A DNA stretch of 64,000 bases from Clostridium muellerianum (GCF_012926525.1 NZ_JABBNI010000063.1:124001-188000); one strand, 5' to 3'. Positions 26,875 through 36,110 are shown, numbered from the stretch's first letter. Notes: generated by a model not told the origin, from the sequence alone. Translations and numbers: made by a program.

Positions 26875-27768
26875 TTGAATAGTTATAAAGGAGTATGTTA
26901 TGCACTTCTATCATCAACGGCATTTGGAGTTATGCCTATTTTTGCTAGAATTGCATATTCTAATGGTTCTAATCCAACTACTGCATTAATATTTAGATTT
27001 TCGCTTTCAGCATTAATATTATTTTTCTATCTAAAATGTAAACGCATTAATATTAACTTAAAAAAGAAACAAATACTTTTACTTATAGCTATCGGCATAA
27101 CTGGATATACTCTAACAACTCAAACTTTATTTGTATCCTATAATTATTTAGGTGCAGGACTTGCAACTACTTTACACTTTATATATCCGGTTGTAGTTTG
27201 CATAGCTGGTTTTATACTTTATAAAGATAAAATGAGTGCTAAAAAAATCATATCTCTGTTACTTGCTGCAATTGGTGTTTACTCATTAGTTGGTTTTAAA
27301 AATAATACTGTAAATATTTTAGGAGTTGCTTTAGCTTTATTTTCGGGTTTATCCTATGGACTTACTATGGTCTCTTTTAATTTAAAATCTATTAGGTCCT
27401 TAGATAACAGAGTTACTACCATGTATCTTTGCGTAGGTTCATCAATAGGTACGGTTTTATGTGGGATGTCTAATAATTCTATAGTTTTAAATTTTAACTT
27501 TAAGACCATACTTTGCTACCTTGGAATTTCCGTAATTTCCACTATACTATCAATAATTTTACTTCTAAAAGCTATAGAACTAATAGGTGTCTCTACCTCA
27601 TCTATATTAGGTACTTTTGAACCTATAGTTAGTGTATTTTTAGGTGTGCTATTTCTAAATGAAGAAATGACATTTCCACTATTATTTGGAAGTGTACTTA
27701 TTATAATTTCTACAATTATATTAGCAAAGGATAAAAATATAGACTATGATCAAAAAAAAGCAGCTTAA
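26875..27768 (+). CDS. EamA/DMT-family transporter
   Basis: 297 residues and ten membrane helices formed by two EamA repeats (about 1-140 and 150-285). Typical phrases are SSTAFGVMPIFARIAYSNG at the start and TSSILGTFEPIVSVFLGVLFLNEE in the second repeat. The family exports metabolites such as amino acids or nucleobases; the substrate is unknown. The start is TTG with AGGAGGA seven bases upstream. The 3' end of the gene forms part of a strong terminator. Confidence 0.85.
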   Translation: MNSYKGVCYALLSSTAFGVMPIFARIAYSNGSNPTTALIFRFSLSALILFFYLKCKRININLKKKQILLLIAIGITGYTLTTQTLFVSYNYLGAGLATTLHFIYPVVVCIAGFILYKDKMSAKKIISLLLAAIGVYSLVGFKNNTVNILGVALALFSGLSYGLTMVSFNLKSIRSLDNRVTTMYLCVGSSIGTVLCGMSNNSIVLNFNFKTILCYLGISVISTILSIILLLKAIELIGVSTSSILGTFEPIVSVFLGVLFLNEEMTFPLLFGSVLIIISTIILAKDKNIDYDQKKAA

Positions 27769-27783
27769 TCAAGCTGCTTTTAA
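27754..27783. terminator. bidirectional terminator overlapping the EamA stop codon
   Basis: AAAGCAGCTT-AATC-AAGCTGCTTTT; the TAA stop is in the loop. On the plus strand TTTTAAAATTATTT follows, on the minus strand T8 follows, so it also ends the L,D-transpeptidase transcript. Confidence 0.9.
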
Positions 27784-27804
27784 AATTATTTCATAGATTT
27801 ATAA

Positions 27805-29196
27805 TTAATAATAACAAACAATTGGAGTACCTTCCTCGATATTTTCATATATGGTCCTTGCTAATTCATGTGGTGAGTTTACGCAACCATGTGAACCATC
27901 TCCCCTATATATACTACCACCAAATGCCGGTCTCCAGTTTGCATCATGAATTCCAATACCACCATTAAATGGCATCCAATAATCAACAGGAGAAGCATAT
28001 CCCTGTCCTTTCAAAGTAGCATGTCTTTCTTTATATTTCAAACTATAAATGCCTTCTGGTGTTGCATGTCCATTACTTACATTACCTGTAACAACATCTC
28101 CCTGTACTACTAAAGATCCATTTTTATAAAACCATAAATGCTGTCTTCCCATATCTATTTCTACATAAGTATTTCCAATATCATTACTACCATGCGATGC
28201 AGCTTTTTGACTATATACTGGTTCTTTTTTTACATCTTTACCTTCTTTAATGGCAGCAATTAATTCCTGTGTTTCTTTGGCAGTATTAATATCCCATCCA
28301 TAATCACCACCACCAACATTTATTGTTGATCCTGAAGATGCAGTAAACTTTCTTGTCTTTCCAATTGTACTATAAGTATCAGACAATTTTTTAAGATATT
28401 CTTTTACTTTTTCCTCATCAAATGCAACTTTAAAATCTTCATTAACTGTAAGCCACTTATTTATTGTAGAAGCATCTATAGATTCCTTGCTATCCCCAAT
28501 AGTATAAGTAACCTTAGAAGCTACATATTTGTTAAGTGTATTTTTAATTTCAGTAGTCTCTTTTGACTTTGTAGTATACTTTGGATTAACATAGCATTTA
28601 AGCGATTGTAAATCTATTGTAGTTTCTCCCTTAACTATAGCCTTTACTACATTATCATATAACGCACTTTTATTTACCTTATTTCCATTAACTTCATTTA
28701 CAATCTCATAACCATTATTAGAATATTTAAAGCTAGGATTTTTAGGCTCAATGGTATTCTTACTATCAGTACAGGAGAGATTGTCCAGCTTTTCTTGTAG
28801 TAGTTTCTTATCATATGAAACTTCAGCTGTCATTTTAGAATCTTTTGTACTGAAAAATGCTAAAATCCACTTATAAGACCCCTGCTTATCTTTAAGTTTC
28901 TTAAATTCATCTTCTGAATTATATTTTAACCCAATATCCTCAGCGTGAATTTGTTCGCTTTTACCATCTTTCTCTTTTAGATTTAACTTATATGATTTTA
29001 TCTCAGATGCCATTTTTGTATTTACTTCTTCCACGGTTTTTCCAGAAACATTAACCATGTTAATTTCAGATCCAAAATAAAAATGATTTTTGAAATACGC
29101 TGCCATTCCAAAATACACAATAATTAAAGTACAAAGAGAAATTGCAGTTCCTACTATAATTTTTTTATGCTTATTCTTTTCCATATTCTTTTCCAT
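27805..29196 (-). CDS. membrane-anchored L,D-transpeptidase with peptidoglycan-binding domains
   Basis: 463 residues. An N-terminal membrane anchor (about 14-35) is followed by two PG_binding_4-type domains (about 50-170 and 180-300) and a C-terminal YkuD catalytic domain (about 340-463). The catalytic motif is complete: GIHDANW and SHGCVNSP with Cys near residue 438. It would cross-link peptidoglycan 3-3 or attach proteins outside the cell. The PG-binding domains of such enzymes are often noted together with VanW-like proteins. AAAGGA precedes the first ATG; a second in-frame ATG lies four codons later. Confidence 0.9.
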   Translation of the reverse strand: MEKNMEKNKHKKIIVGTAISLCTLIIVYFGMAAYFKNHFYFGSEINMVNVSGKTVEEVNTKMASEIKSYKLNLKEKDGKSEQIHAEDIGLKYNSEDEFKKLKDKQGSYKWILAFFSTKDSKMTAEVSYDKKLLQEKLDNLSCTDSKNTIEPKNPSFKYSNNGYEIVNEVNGNKVNKSALYDNVVKAIVKGETTIDLQSLKCYVNPKYTTKSKETTEIKNTLNKYVASKVTYTIGDSKESIDASTINKWLTVNEDFKVAFDEEKVKEYLKKLSDTYSTIGKTRKFTASSGSTINVGGGDYGWDINTAKETQELIAAIKEGKDVKKEPVYSQKAASHGSNDIGNTYVEIDMGRQHLWFYKNGSLVVQGDVVTGNVSNGHATPEGIYSLKYKERHATLKGQGYASPVDYWMPFNGGIGIHDANWRPAFGGSIYRGDGSHGCVNSPHELARTIYENIEEGTPIVCYY

Positions 29197-29704
29197 AGTA
29201 CCATATCCTTTATAATTACAATAAAAATTTAAAATTAGTGTTGTGTATTCTTTAATATTAATAAAATTTATGTACTAATATTAACACTTAAAGCAATTAC
29301 AAATAATCGCTATATCCCAGTAAATAAGATCCAGCACTAATTATTACTACAATAAATATTACATTTATATAACATTTTAACTGACACGCATGTGCTATCA
29401 CTCCTTCTTTTATAAGCAACTACTTAACCTTCTATAATGCTATTTTTATGCATTAAATTATAAAGCAATGATATTAGCTGAATTCATATATAAATATCCT
29501 TGCTTTTCTGTCAAGTAATTTTCACTATAATCAGTTACATATTAATTATACTTTATTATATAAATAATAGTAACCTAAGTAAGTAAAAAAATTTGACATA
29601 TTATAAATTTTTTTCATGATACCTTATATCACCATAACTAATAATATTTTTTTCCTTATCATGAATAATACTACTTTCTAAATATATTTTTATTGTAAAT
29701 AAAA

Positions 29705-29730
29705 AATAACTAGAATATTCTCTAGTTATT
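29705..29730 (-). terminator. intrinsic terminator downstream of the ABC permease genes
   Basis: AATAACTAGA-ATATTC-TCTAGTTATT, followed on the minus strand by TTTTTTATTT. It lies ~240 bases after the last permease gene. Confidence 0.75.
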
Positions 29731-29848
29731 CAGCTTATTAAAGCAAGTAGTGTTTATACTTTTTCATATTATACACCTATTTTAGCCAATTGCATGCAAT
29801 CTTTTATCTATGTAATAGTCTAAAATTCATAGTATCTTTAATTTTTAA

Positions 29849-29902
29849 TATAGATATACAACATCATAATTAAATGTTATATTGCTTCGATGAATACTAA
29901 AA
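29849..29902. repeat. 54-nt dispersed repeat, copy 1
   Basis: It matches 49286-49339 at 48 of 54 positions without gaps, including an unbroken CTTCGATGAATACTAAAA. Copy 1 is in gene-poor DNA; copy 2 lies 43 bases before the LevR-type gene. Its nature is unknown. Confidence 0.75.
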
Positions 29903-29971
29903 TTCAATTTTAATTTTATAACAAAATTAAGATTTTCAAGTTGCATATCTATAAAATAATATATTTAAATA

Positions 29972-30718
29972 CTACATAACCTCTCCATCATCAAATTTTC
30001 TAATACCTATCACATTAATTATTACCATAAAAGTTAAACAATATATAGTAAATGATAACTGTGGAATTATTCCTTGTATACCTGCCGATGCTGAAATATC
30101 CATAGATATTTTTTGAATCGCCCAGGGCCATATGTATTTAAGACCTTTTACAGATGATATAAAAAATCCAAGTAGTGAGAAGCATGATGCTATCATAATT
30201 GATTTTGTAAATTCTTCATACTTTAAAGATAAATACATCTGCACAGAAATTAGTGGTAAAGCTCCTATCCATCCAAAGAATAAAATATTAATGATCCTGC
30301 TAATTGGAAAAGGATCTGTTATTCCATACATTTTTCCAACCATAAAGTATGTAAGACCAAATATAACCTGTAAGAATAAAACCATTAAAATTGCTGTTAT
30401 AAACTTTGATATATATAGTGACTTTCTTGAAACAGGGGTTGATAATATGATTTTCATATTTTTATTCATGTATTCCACTCTAAATATCATTGCACAATAT
30501 ATGCTAGCTATTATAGGAAATATAATAGGTGAATAAAACATTGCAACCTGTCCCCAGCCTTTTAACCAATCATTTACGTTTTGCTCCTTAAATACACTAT
30601 AATTAGCCTTAAAAGTAAATAATCCTAATATAATTGGTATGAATGTAATTATTATTGAAATTATAAACGCTCTTTGTCTTTTTAATTTTAGTAATTCACA
30701 CTTAATTAATCTATACAA
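29972..30718 (-). CDS. ABC-2 type permease, lantibiotic-immunity-like (second subunit)
   Basis: 248 residues, six membrane helices, beginning MYRLIKCELLKLKRQRAFII, the juxtamembrane basic start typical of SpaG/MutG/CprC-type permeases. With the other permease and the ATPase it would form an exporter that removes antimicrobial peptides from the membrane. The start is TTG preceded by AAGGAGTG. It is the last gene of the three-gene operon. Confidence 0.8.
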   Translation of the reverse strand: MYRLIKCELLKLKRQRAFIISIIITFIPIILGLFTFKANYSVFKEQNVNDWLKGWGQVAMFYSPIIFPIIASIYCAMIFRVEYMNKNMKIILSTPVSRKSLYISKFITAILMVLFLQVIFGLTYFMVGKMYGITDPFPISRIINILFFGWIGALPLISVQMYLSLKYEEFTKSIMIASCFSLLGFFISSVKGLKYIWPWAIQKISMDISASAGIQGIIPQLSFTIYCLTFMVIINVIGIRKFDDGEVM

Positions 30719-30734
30719 AATATCTCACTCCTTC

Positions 30735-31457
30735 TTAAAGATCTTCCTTTTTATCGTACAAACGTAGTGATATGAAAGTCATTCCCGCTGCTACAATAAT
30801 ACTTATAAAACTAAACATTACACTACTTTTATTCATAACTGTGCTCATATTTGATGCAGAAATCATAGGTGCAGTAAAAAACGGATACATCCATATGAGA
30901 ATTTTTCCAAAGGGAAGTGCAAAACCAAGTACCCCTAAAAAACATCCTATAACTCCACAAGCTATTGAAACTCCTTGATTTTTTACCATTATAGAAATTG
31001 AAAGCTGTAAAACTATAAATGGTAAATATCCAATTAAAGGGCATAAACTCTGCTTTAATATTAAACCGTAAGCAATACCTTTTATTCCTATACTATTCCC
31101 TAATAAAATTAAGCCACTAAAGGATATACAAGAAGAAAAAAACATTATTATTAATACGCAAATAAATTTGGCTATATAAAGCGACTTCTTATCCTTTATA
31201 GAAATAAATTCAATTTTCCACATATCCGATTTATGTTCAATATCTACTATTTTAGAAATAATAATTGTAAATACTATTATCATAATCATAAAATTAAATC
31301 CGCTAAAATTATATAATAAATCCATCCAATTCTTTGATCCAGGTCTACTTTCAAAAACATAAGCAACTAAAAATGATAATAATTCACCAATTAAAGCTAG
31401 TAAAAATACCTTCTTTCTTTTCATTTTTATAAATTCTGCACAAACAATATCTTTCAT
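30735..31457 (-). CDS. ABC-2 type permease, lantibiotic-immunity-like (first subunit)
   Basis: 240 residues, six membrane helices, beginning MKDIVCAEFIKMKRKKVFLL. The start ATG directly follows the ATPase stop codon (TAAATG), so translation is coupled. Two different small permeases with one ATPase is the SpaFEG/NisFEG/CprABC arrangement known for lantibiotic self-immunity and for peptide resistance. No lantibiotic biosynthesis genes are nearby, which favours resistance. Confidence 0.8.
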   Translation of the reverse strand: MKDIVCAEFIKMKRKKVFLLALIGELLSFLVAYVFESRPGSKNWMDLLYNFSGFNFMIMIIVFTIIISKIVDIEHKSDMWKIEFISIKDKKSLYIAKFICVLIIMFFSSCISFSGLILLGNSIGIKGIAYGLILKQSLCPLIGYLPFIVLQLSISIMVKNQGVSIACGVIGCFLGVLGFALPFGKILIWMYPFFTAPMISASNMSTVMNKSSVMFSFISIIVAAGMTFISLRLYDKKEDL

Positions 31458-32369
31458 TTATAAACTATTCTCCTTTCCAGTAAGGTTAAGAAAAATATCT
31501 TCTAATGAAGCTTTTTCTTCTTCTATTCTATATACCTTTATACCTTTAAAAACTATATTCTCAATTACTTGTCCTATTTTCTCATCATTTAGGCCACCTA
31601 TCTCAATATATCCATCCTGTACATTATGAAAAATATTCTTTTGATTTAGTACGTTTATAGTTCCATTCATGTCATCTGTGCGTATTTTTATTTTTTCATG
31701 ACCTTTACTTCTTAGTTCTTCGATAGTACCTTGATATACAAGACTTCCTTTAGTAATAATGCCTACATGAGTTGCAATTTGATCAATTTCTGATAAAAGG
31801 TGACTTGAAATTAAAACTGTGCTGCCATACAGCTTAGGAATCTCTTTTATTAGTTCTCTTATTTCATGAATTCCAGAAGGATCTAATCCATTAGTAGGTT
31901 CATCTAAAATAAGAAGCTTTGGTTTTCTAAGAATAGCCATAGCAATTCCTAATCTTTGTCTCATACCAAGTGAAAATTCTTTAACCATCTTGTTTTTAAC
32001 ATCATTTAATCTAACAATCTTTAATACTTCATCAATATCATTTTTAGATGAATTAGTCAAAGTACTCATTATCTTAAGATTTTCATATGCTGTAAGATGT
32101 GGATAACTGGCTGCATTTTCAATAAGTGCGCCAACATTTTTCAATATGTCAGTTCTATTTTTTTTATTTTGATCATATCCAAATACACTAACACTTCCTT
32201 TTGTAGGTTTTATTAAACCTAGCATCATTCGTATTGAAGTAGTTTTTCCTGCTCCATTTGGTCCAAGGAATCCATAAATTTGTCCTTCTTCAATTGATAT
32301 ATTTAAGTTATTAACTGATAGAGTTCCATTGTATTCTTTAGTTAAATTTTTAGTTTCTATTATATTCAT
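31458..32369 (-). CDS. ABC transporter ATPase, BcrA/SpaF/CprA-like
   Basis: About 303 residues. Walker A GPNGAGKTT, signature FSLGMRQR and Walker B LLILDEPTNGLDPSG are intact; the last ~90 residues form the accessory domain seen in bacitracin and lantibiotic exporters. I chose the ATG at 32369 (MNIIETKNLTKEYNG), seven bases after GGAGGA. It is first in the operon and faces a divergent response regulator and kinase, with a repeat element between. Confidence 0.9.
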   Translation of the reverse strand: MNIIETKNLTKEYNGTLSVNNLNISIEEGQIYGFLGPNGAGKTTSIRMMLGLIKPTKGSVSVFGYDQNKKNRTDILKNVGALIENAASYPHLTAYENLKIMSTLTNSSKNDIDEVLKIVRLNDVKNKMVKEFSLGMRQRLGIAMAILRKPKLLILDEPTNGLDPSGIHEIRELIKEIPKLYGSTVLISSHLLSEIDQIATHVGIITKGSLVYQGTIEELRSKGHEKIKIRTDDMNGTINVLNQKNIFHNVQDGYIEIGGLNDEKIGQVIENIVFKGIKVYRIEEEKASLEDIFLNLTGKENSL

Positions 32370-32556
32370 GTTTATTTTCCTCCAAATATACATAATGTTT
32401 TTCATCACTGTTTTCTACTCTTTAAGTATAAAAAATCTACCTTACATATCCATGAAATCTACCTTACATTTACCTTAAGAAGTATTTGATGTATAATAAT
32501 TTCAGTCATTATGTACTCAACTTTCACAGTTTTAAAAAAATGCGAAGCATTTTTTA

Positions 32557-32798
32557 GAGGACAATTGACAGAGGACAGAGGACAATGAAGGTAAGTTTTC
32601 TTCCTTACGTCAGAAAACTAAATTATTTTTTTAAGCTTGTTTTGCTAACGCAAAAGAAGCTTAAAATTTATATAGGTCAGCAATGTTTCACTTTAGTGAA
32701 ACGAGTAATTGAATATTTAATTAAAGATTTTTCGTAGTGTAACGGAGAAAAATCCTCCTTCACTGTCCTCTGTCAATTGTCCTCTGTCCTCTGTCCTC
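32557..32798. repeat. TA-flanked palindromic repeat, copy 2 (242 bp, MITE-like)
   Basis: Same family as 3280-3498, ending in GAGGAC.../...GTCCTC with TA at 32555-32556 and 32799-32800. The right arm carries extra GTCCTCT units. The internal hairpin here reads GTTTCAC-TTTA-GTGAAAC against GTTTTGC-TTTA-GCAAAAC in copy 1: both arm changes are matched. It fills most of the space between the divergent ABC operon and two-component genes. Confidence 0.85.
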
Positions 32799-32892
32799 TA
32801 AAAAAGTTGCGTTGCATTATGCTTATATTAAGTAAAAATTTTGTATGTCCGAGACTTGAATTATGTAATATTAGAAAGGTATGGTATTTAGT

Positions 32893-33606
32893 ATGGAGGA
32901 TATTAAAAATTGCAAAATATTAATTGTAGATGATGAACTTTCATTATCTCAAATGGTTAAAGACATTATGCTAAAGGAAGGATTTCATGAAGTATTTACA
33001 GCTTCTAATTGTCATGAAGCCGTAGAAGAGTTTAAAAAGATAAATCCTCACATTGTTATTTTAGACATAATGCTACCAGACGGAGATGGTTTTTCCCTTA
33101 TGCAAAAGTTTCGTGAAACTTCTATGGTTCCTATACTTTTCTTATCAGCTAAGGATCAAGATGAAGACAGGCTTTTAGGACTAGGTCTCGGTGCTGATGA
33201 CTATATTACCAAACCATTTCTTCCTAGAGAATTAATTCTTCGCATTAATATTGTACTTAGAAGAACCTACTTTCCATTAACAGGACAAGCAAATAAAAAG
33301 CCTACTTTTTATTTAGGAAGTACACTTATTGATATGAACAGTGGTTCTATAAAGGCGCAAAACGAAGAATTCACCTTAACAGCTAAAGAATATGCGCTAT
33401 TAGATACGCTTTATACTAATAAAGGAAATATTGTAACTATTGATACTTTATGTAGAGCTGCCTGGGGTGATAACTTATTTAGATATGAAAATACACTAAT
33501 GGTTCATATCAGAAGATTAAGAGCAAAAATAGAATCTGATCCTTCTCATCCAAAACATCTGTTAACAGTAAGAGGTCTTGGATATAAACTTGTATTGGAG
33601 GCATAA
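32893..33606 (+). CDS. OmpR-family response regulator
   Basis: About 237 residues: a receiver domain (about 8-120) with ILIVDDE, phospho-acceptor Asp in VILDIMLPDG and the Lys in ADDYITKPF, then an OmpR/PhoB winged helix (about 140-235) with MVHIRRLRAKIE. I prefer the ATG at 32893 (MEDIKNCKIL), ten bases after GAAAGG; an earlier ATG at 32881 abuts that site. The kinase gene starts one base after its stop. By position it probably controls the divergent peptide-resistance transporter. Confidence 0.9.
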   Translation: MEDIKNCKILIVDDELSLSQMVKDIMLKEGFHEVFTASNCHEAVEEFKKINPHIVILDIMLPDGDGFSLMQKFRETSMVPILFLSAKDQDEDRLLGLGLGADDYITKPFLPRELILRINIVLRRTYFPLTGQANKKPTFYLGSTLIDMNSGSIKAQNEEFTLTAKEYALLDTLYTNKGNIVTIDTLCRAAWGDNLFRYENTLMVHIRRLRAKIESDPSHPKHLLTVRGLGYKLVLEA

Positions 33607-33607
33607 A

Positions 33608-34972
33608 ATGAAGGGAATGAGAAAAATAATTATGCGCTATGTTCTCTCAGCAGGAACAATTGCCATAATATTATTAATAACTAATATTATTGTGTTATGC
33701 TTATGTGCATCATCATCTAGTAAATATTCCAATGATAAATACAAAATATCCGAAATTAGTCAAGGTCTAAAAAAGGAAGGTAATAATTACACATTATCAA
33801 ATAGAGCTTCAAATATACTTACAGATCAATTTCAATGGGCAATGCTTTTAAATGATAATGGAAAAGTTATATGGAGCAAAAATCTACCAAAGGATATTCC
33901 TTTAAGCTATACTTCTTCTGACATCGCTTCTTTTAGTAAGTGGTATCTAAAGGACTACCCAACTCAAACTTGGAAACATGAAAATGGATTATTTGTAATT
34001 GGAAACAGTAAAAATAGCATTTGGAAAGCTCAACTTGAAGCACCAGAAAAGCTTGTACGTAATGGACTTAATTGGTTACTTGCTGCATTAATCATAAATT
34101 TCATAGTTGCTATTCTACTAGCCTTTTTATTTGGAATCCGTTTTTTTCTTTCTCTTCGCACAGTTGTAAAAGGAATAGACGATATGTCTAAAAAGAAGCC
34201 AGTATCTCTTCAAACTAAAGGGCTATTAGGAGATTTAGCTCGAAATATAAATAACACCTCTAAGGAACTTTTAAGACAGCAAGCATTAATAGAAAAGAGA
34301 GATTTAGCTCGAAATAATTGGATTAGCGGAATATCCCACGACATTCGAACTCCTCTATCTATGATTATGGGTTACTCTAGTTCCTTAGAAGATAATAAAA
34401 AATTTTCTGAAGAAGAAAGAAATCAGTTTAGCATTATAAGACTTCAAAGTGAAAAGATAAAGCAGCTGATTAGTGACTTAAATTTAACAGTAAAACTTGA
34501 ATATGAAATGCAACCTTTAGATATTCATCCTTTTTATGCTGCAGAACTTTTAAGAAAAGTAGTTGTAGATTATTTAAATAACTCCTGTGATAACAAGTAT
34601 AATTTTGAACTTTTCACTTCTCCTGAAGCTCAAGATTGTATGATAAACGGTGATATGAGATTATTTGAACGTGCTCTCATAAACATTATAGGAAATAGTA
34701 TGAAACATAATGACAACGGCTGCAATATTTACATTGACCTAAAACAAGAAGATGAGAATTGTATAATTGAAATTAAGGATACTGGACTTGGCTTTAAAGA
34801 TGATATTTTAGAAACCTTAAATTTCTCAACTGAATTTCCAAGTAACAAAACTCATGGTCTTGGACTTTATATTGTAAAACAGATAGTTACATCACATGAC
34901 GGAAAATATAATTTTAAAAATTGGAAAAATGGAAGTTGTATAACATTACATATTCCTAGTTACAAAAAATAA
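33608..34972 (+). CDS. sensor histidine kinase
   Basis: About 454 residues. Two membrane helices (about 10-35 and 155-180) flank a small extracytoplasmic loop of ~120 residues; a short HAMP-like segment, the phospho-acceptor SHDIRTPLSMIMGY and an ATPase domain with NIIGNSMKHN, DTGLGF and THGLGLYIVKQ follow. The ATG at 33608 has GGAGG six bases upstream, inside the end of the regulator gene. The loop size and context fit kinases such as CprK that sense lantibiotics, though the signal is inferred. Confidence 0.9.
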   Translation: MKGMRKIIMRYVLSAGTIAIILLITNIIVLCLCASSSSKYSNDKYKISEISQGLKKEGNNYTLSNRASNILTDQFQWAMLLNDNGKVIWSKNLPKDIPLSYTSSDIASFSKWYLKDYPTQTWKHENGLFVIGNSKNSIWKAQLEAPEKLVRNGLNWLLAALIINFIVAILLAFLFGIRFFLSLRTVVKGIDDMSKKKPVSLQTKGLLGDLARNINNTSKELLRQQALIEKRDLARNNWISGISHDIRTPLSMIMGYSSSLEDNKKFSEEERNQFSIIRLQSEKIKQLISDLNLTVKLEYEMQPLDIHPFYAAELLRKVVVDYLNNSCDNKYNFELFTSPEAQDCMINGDMRLFERALINIIGNSMKHNDNGCNIYIDLKQEDENCIIEIKDTGLGFKDDILETLNFSTEFPSNKTHGLGLYIVKQIVTSHDGKYNFKNWKNGSCITLHIPSYKK

Positions 34973-35094
34973 TTTAAAAATTTCTTATTGTTTTCTTTAA
35001 TGTTTTTTATCACAATATTAGACATCTTGAAAAAAACTTCTAACATAAAAACTTGTTATCTGTACAAAATAATTTAGAAGGTGGTGTTTATAAA

Positions 35095-35271
35095 ATGACT
35101 AATGAAAACAATCATTCTACTTTTAATAAACAATGTAATTGTTCAAACTCTAATCACCAAAATAGTTCTTTAAATTCTGTACATGGCAACAAACCCCCTA
35201 AAATTGTTGAACCTCTTCCAGAATCATCACGTCCAAGGCGCGATGGTCCTGGAGGCGAGGATGGAGATTAA
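35095..35271 (+). CDS. 58-aa hydrophilic peptide with RPRRDGPGGEDGD tail, unknown
   Basis: I do not recognise it. The N-terminal half is rich in Asn, Ser, Gln and His with a CNC pair; then a Pro-rich linker (KPPKIVEPLPE) leads to the charged tail RPRRDGPGGEDGD. There is no signal peptide or membrane segment. The ATG at 35095 follows AAGGTGGTG. It lies 122 bases after the kinase gene on the same strand and is closed by a very strong terminator, so it is transcribed with or just after the two-component genes. A leader-plus-core precursor peptide is possible but there is no modification gene nearby. Confidence 0.65.
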   Translation: MTNENNHSTFNKQCNCSNSNHQNSSLNSVHGNKPPKIVEPLPESSRPRRDGPGGEDGD

Positions 35272-35304
35272 TTTACATTCCCTAAATGATTCTAAGCTTA
35301 TATA

Positions 35305-35337
35305 GTAAACCCCATGACAAACTGTCATGGGGTTTAC
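35305..35337. terminator. strong intrinsic terminator
   Basis: A perfect 15-bp stem GTAAACCCCATGACA/TGTCATGGGGTTTAC with a three-base loop, followed on the plus strand by ATTTTAGTTTTTT. It lies between the convergent peptide and hydrolase genes and probably works for both. Confidence 0.9.
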
Positions 35338-35402
35338 ATTTTAGTTTTTTGAACAAAAACTCGCTCTCGTAATTATACTCATTTTATATCTTACATTCTG
35401 TT

Positions 35403-36110
35403 TTATTTCATAATATGCTTTTTTACCCACTGTCTAAAATATTGCAATTGCTCTTCTGTGTGAAAATAATGTTCTCCACTTTCCATTATATCTAGGTGAC
35501 AATCAAATTCTTTTGCAAACATAGATACTACATCAAATTCGCATAGATTATCTTCTGAACCATACAGAATTGAAGTTGCCTTATTCCAGGTAACAATAGG
35601 ATGTTCTTTTACATAACAGTAATAATCCCAGTAAAGTGTTTGTCCAATAGGTGTGGAAATTTCTTTTTCTTCTTTCAGTTTATTTTCACTTACATTAAAC
35701 CATGTCATCATATTATTTATAATACGTTCCATATTTACCACAGGTGACAGGAACAAACACTGATTTAATAAATCATTACTATATGAAAGTAAACTAAAAT
35801 ACGCTCCCATACTACAAGCAAATAAACTTATGCTATTTGATAATGATTTTGCATAATGCATAATAATGTTAAGATCATGAACACAATTTTGAACTTTACA
35901 AACATAATTTTCATTCTTACGATCACCATGTTCAGGTAAGTCAAAACTTAGTACCTGATACCCTTTTTCTACTGCCTCTTCTACAAATGCAACAGTAACA
36001 TGATCAGCCTTATTTGACATATTGCCATGCACAGCTATAAATAGCTTATCGGACTTATCACCCCACAAAATTGCAGGTATATTTTCTATTTTTAAACTTT
36101 GTTTTAACAT
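35403..36110 (-). CDS. alpha/beta-hydrolase
   Basis: About 235 residues. The fold is recognisable from KLFIAVHGNMSNKAD (oxyanion region), SFDLPEHGDR, the nucleophile elbow FACSMGAYFS (Ser in CSMGA), Asp in ILYGSEDNLCEFD and a C-terminal His in SGEHYFH. It may act on small esters or acyl groups; the substrate is unknown. The ATG at 36110 has GGAGGAAG eight bases upstream; a longer reading frame upstream lacks one. It is monocistronic. Confidence 0.85.
   Translation of the reverse strand: MLKQSLKIENIPAILWGDKSDKLFIAVHGNMSNKADHVTVAFVEEAVEKGYQVLSFDLPEHGDRKNENYVCKVQNCVHDLNIIMHYAKSLSNSISLFACSMGAYFSLLSYSNDLLNQCLFLSPVVNMERIINNMMTWFNVSENKLKEEKEISTPIGQTLYWDYYCYVKEHPIVTWNKATSILYGSEDNLCEFDVVSMFAKEFDCHLDIMESGEHYFHTEEQLQYFRQWVKKHIMK

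Larger units (their letters stand above)
29197..29971. other. 775-bp gene-poor region
   Basis: Very AT-rich and without a convincing gene. It contains a minus-strand terminator (29705-29730) and copy 1 of a 54-nt repeat (29849-29902). A minus-strand stretch ending at 29601 reads about 40 codons open (ending IISYGDIRYHEKNL) without a start or ribosome site; it may be a decayed gene end or chance. Confidence 0.4.

Noticed and set aside
29601-29735. about 40 open minus-strand codons ending IRYHEKNL
   Set aside because: Looks partly coding, but there is no start, no ribosome site, and it passes through a terminator hairpin; no family recognised.
31458-34972. lantibiotic biosynthesis locus
   Set aside because: There is no LanB/LanC/LanM, no radical SAM or protease gene nearby; only the immunity-like transporter and regulators are present.
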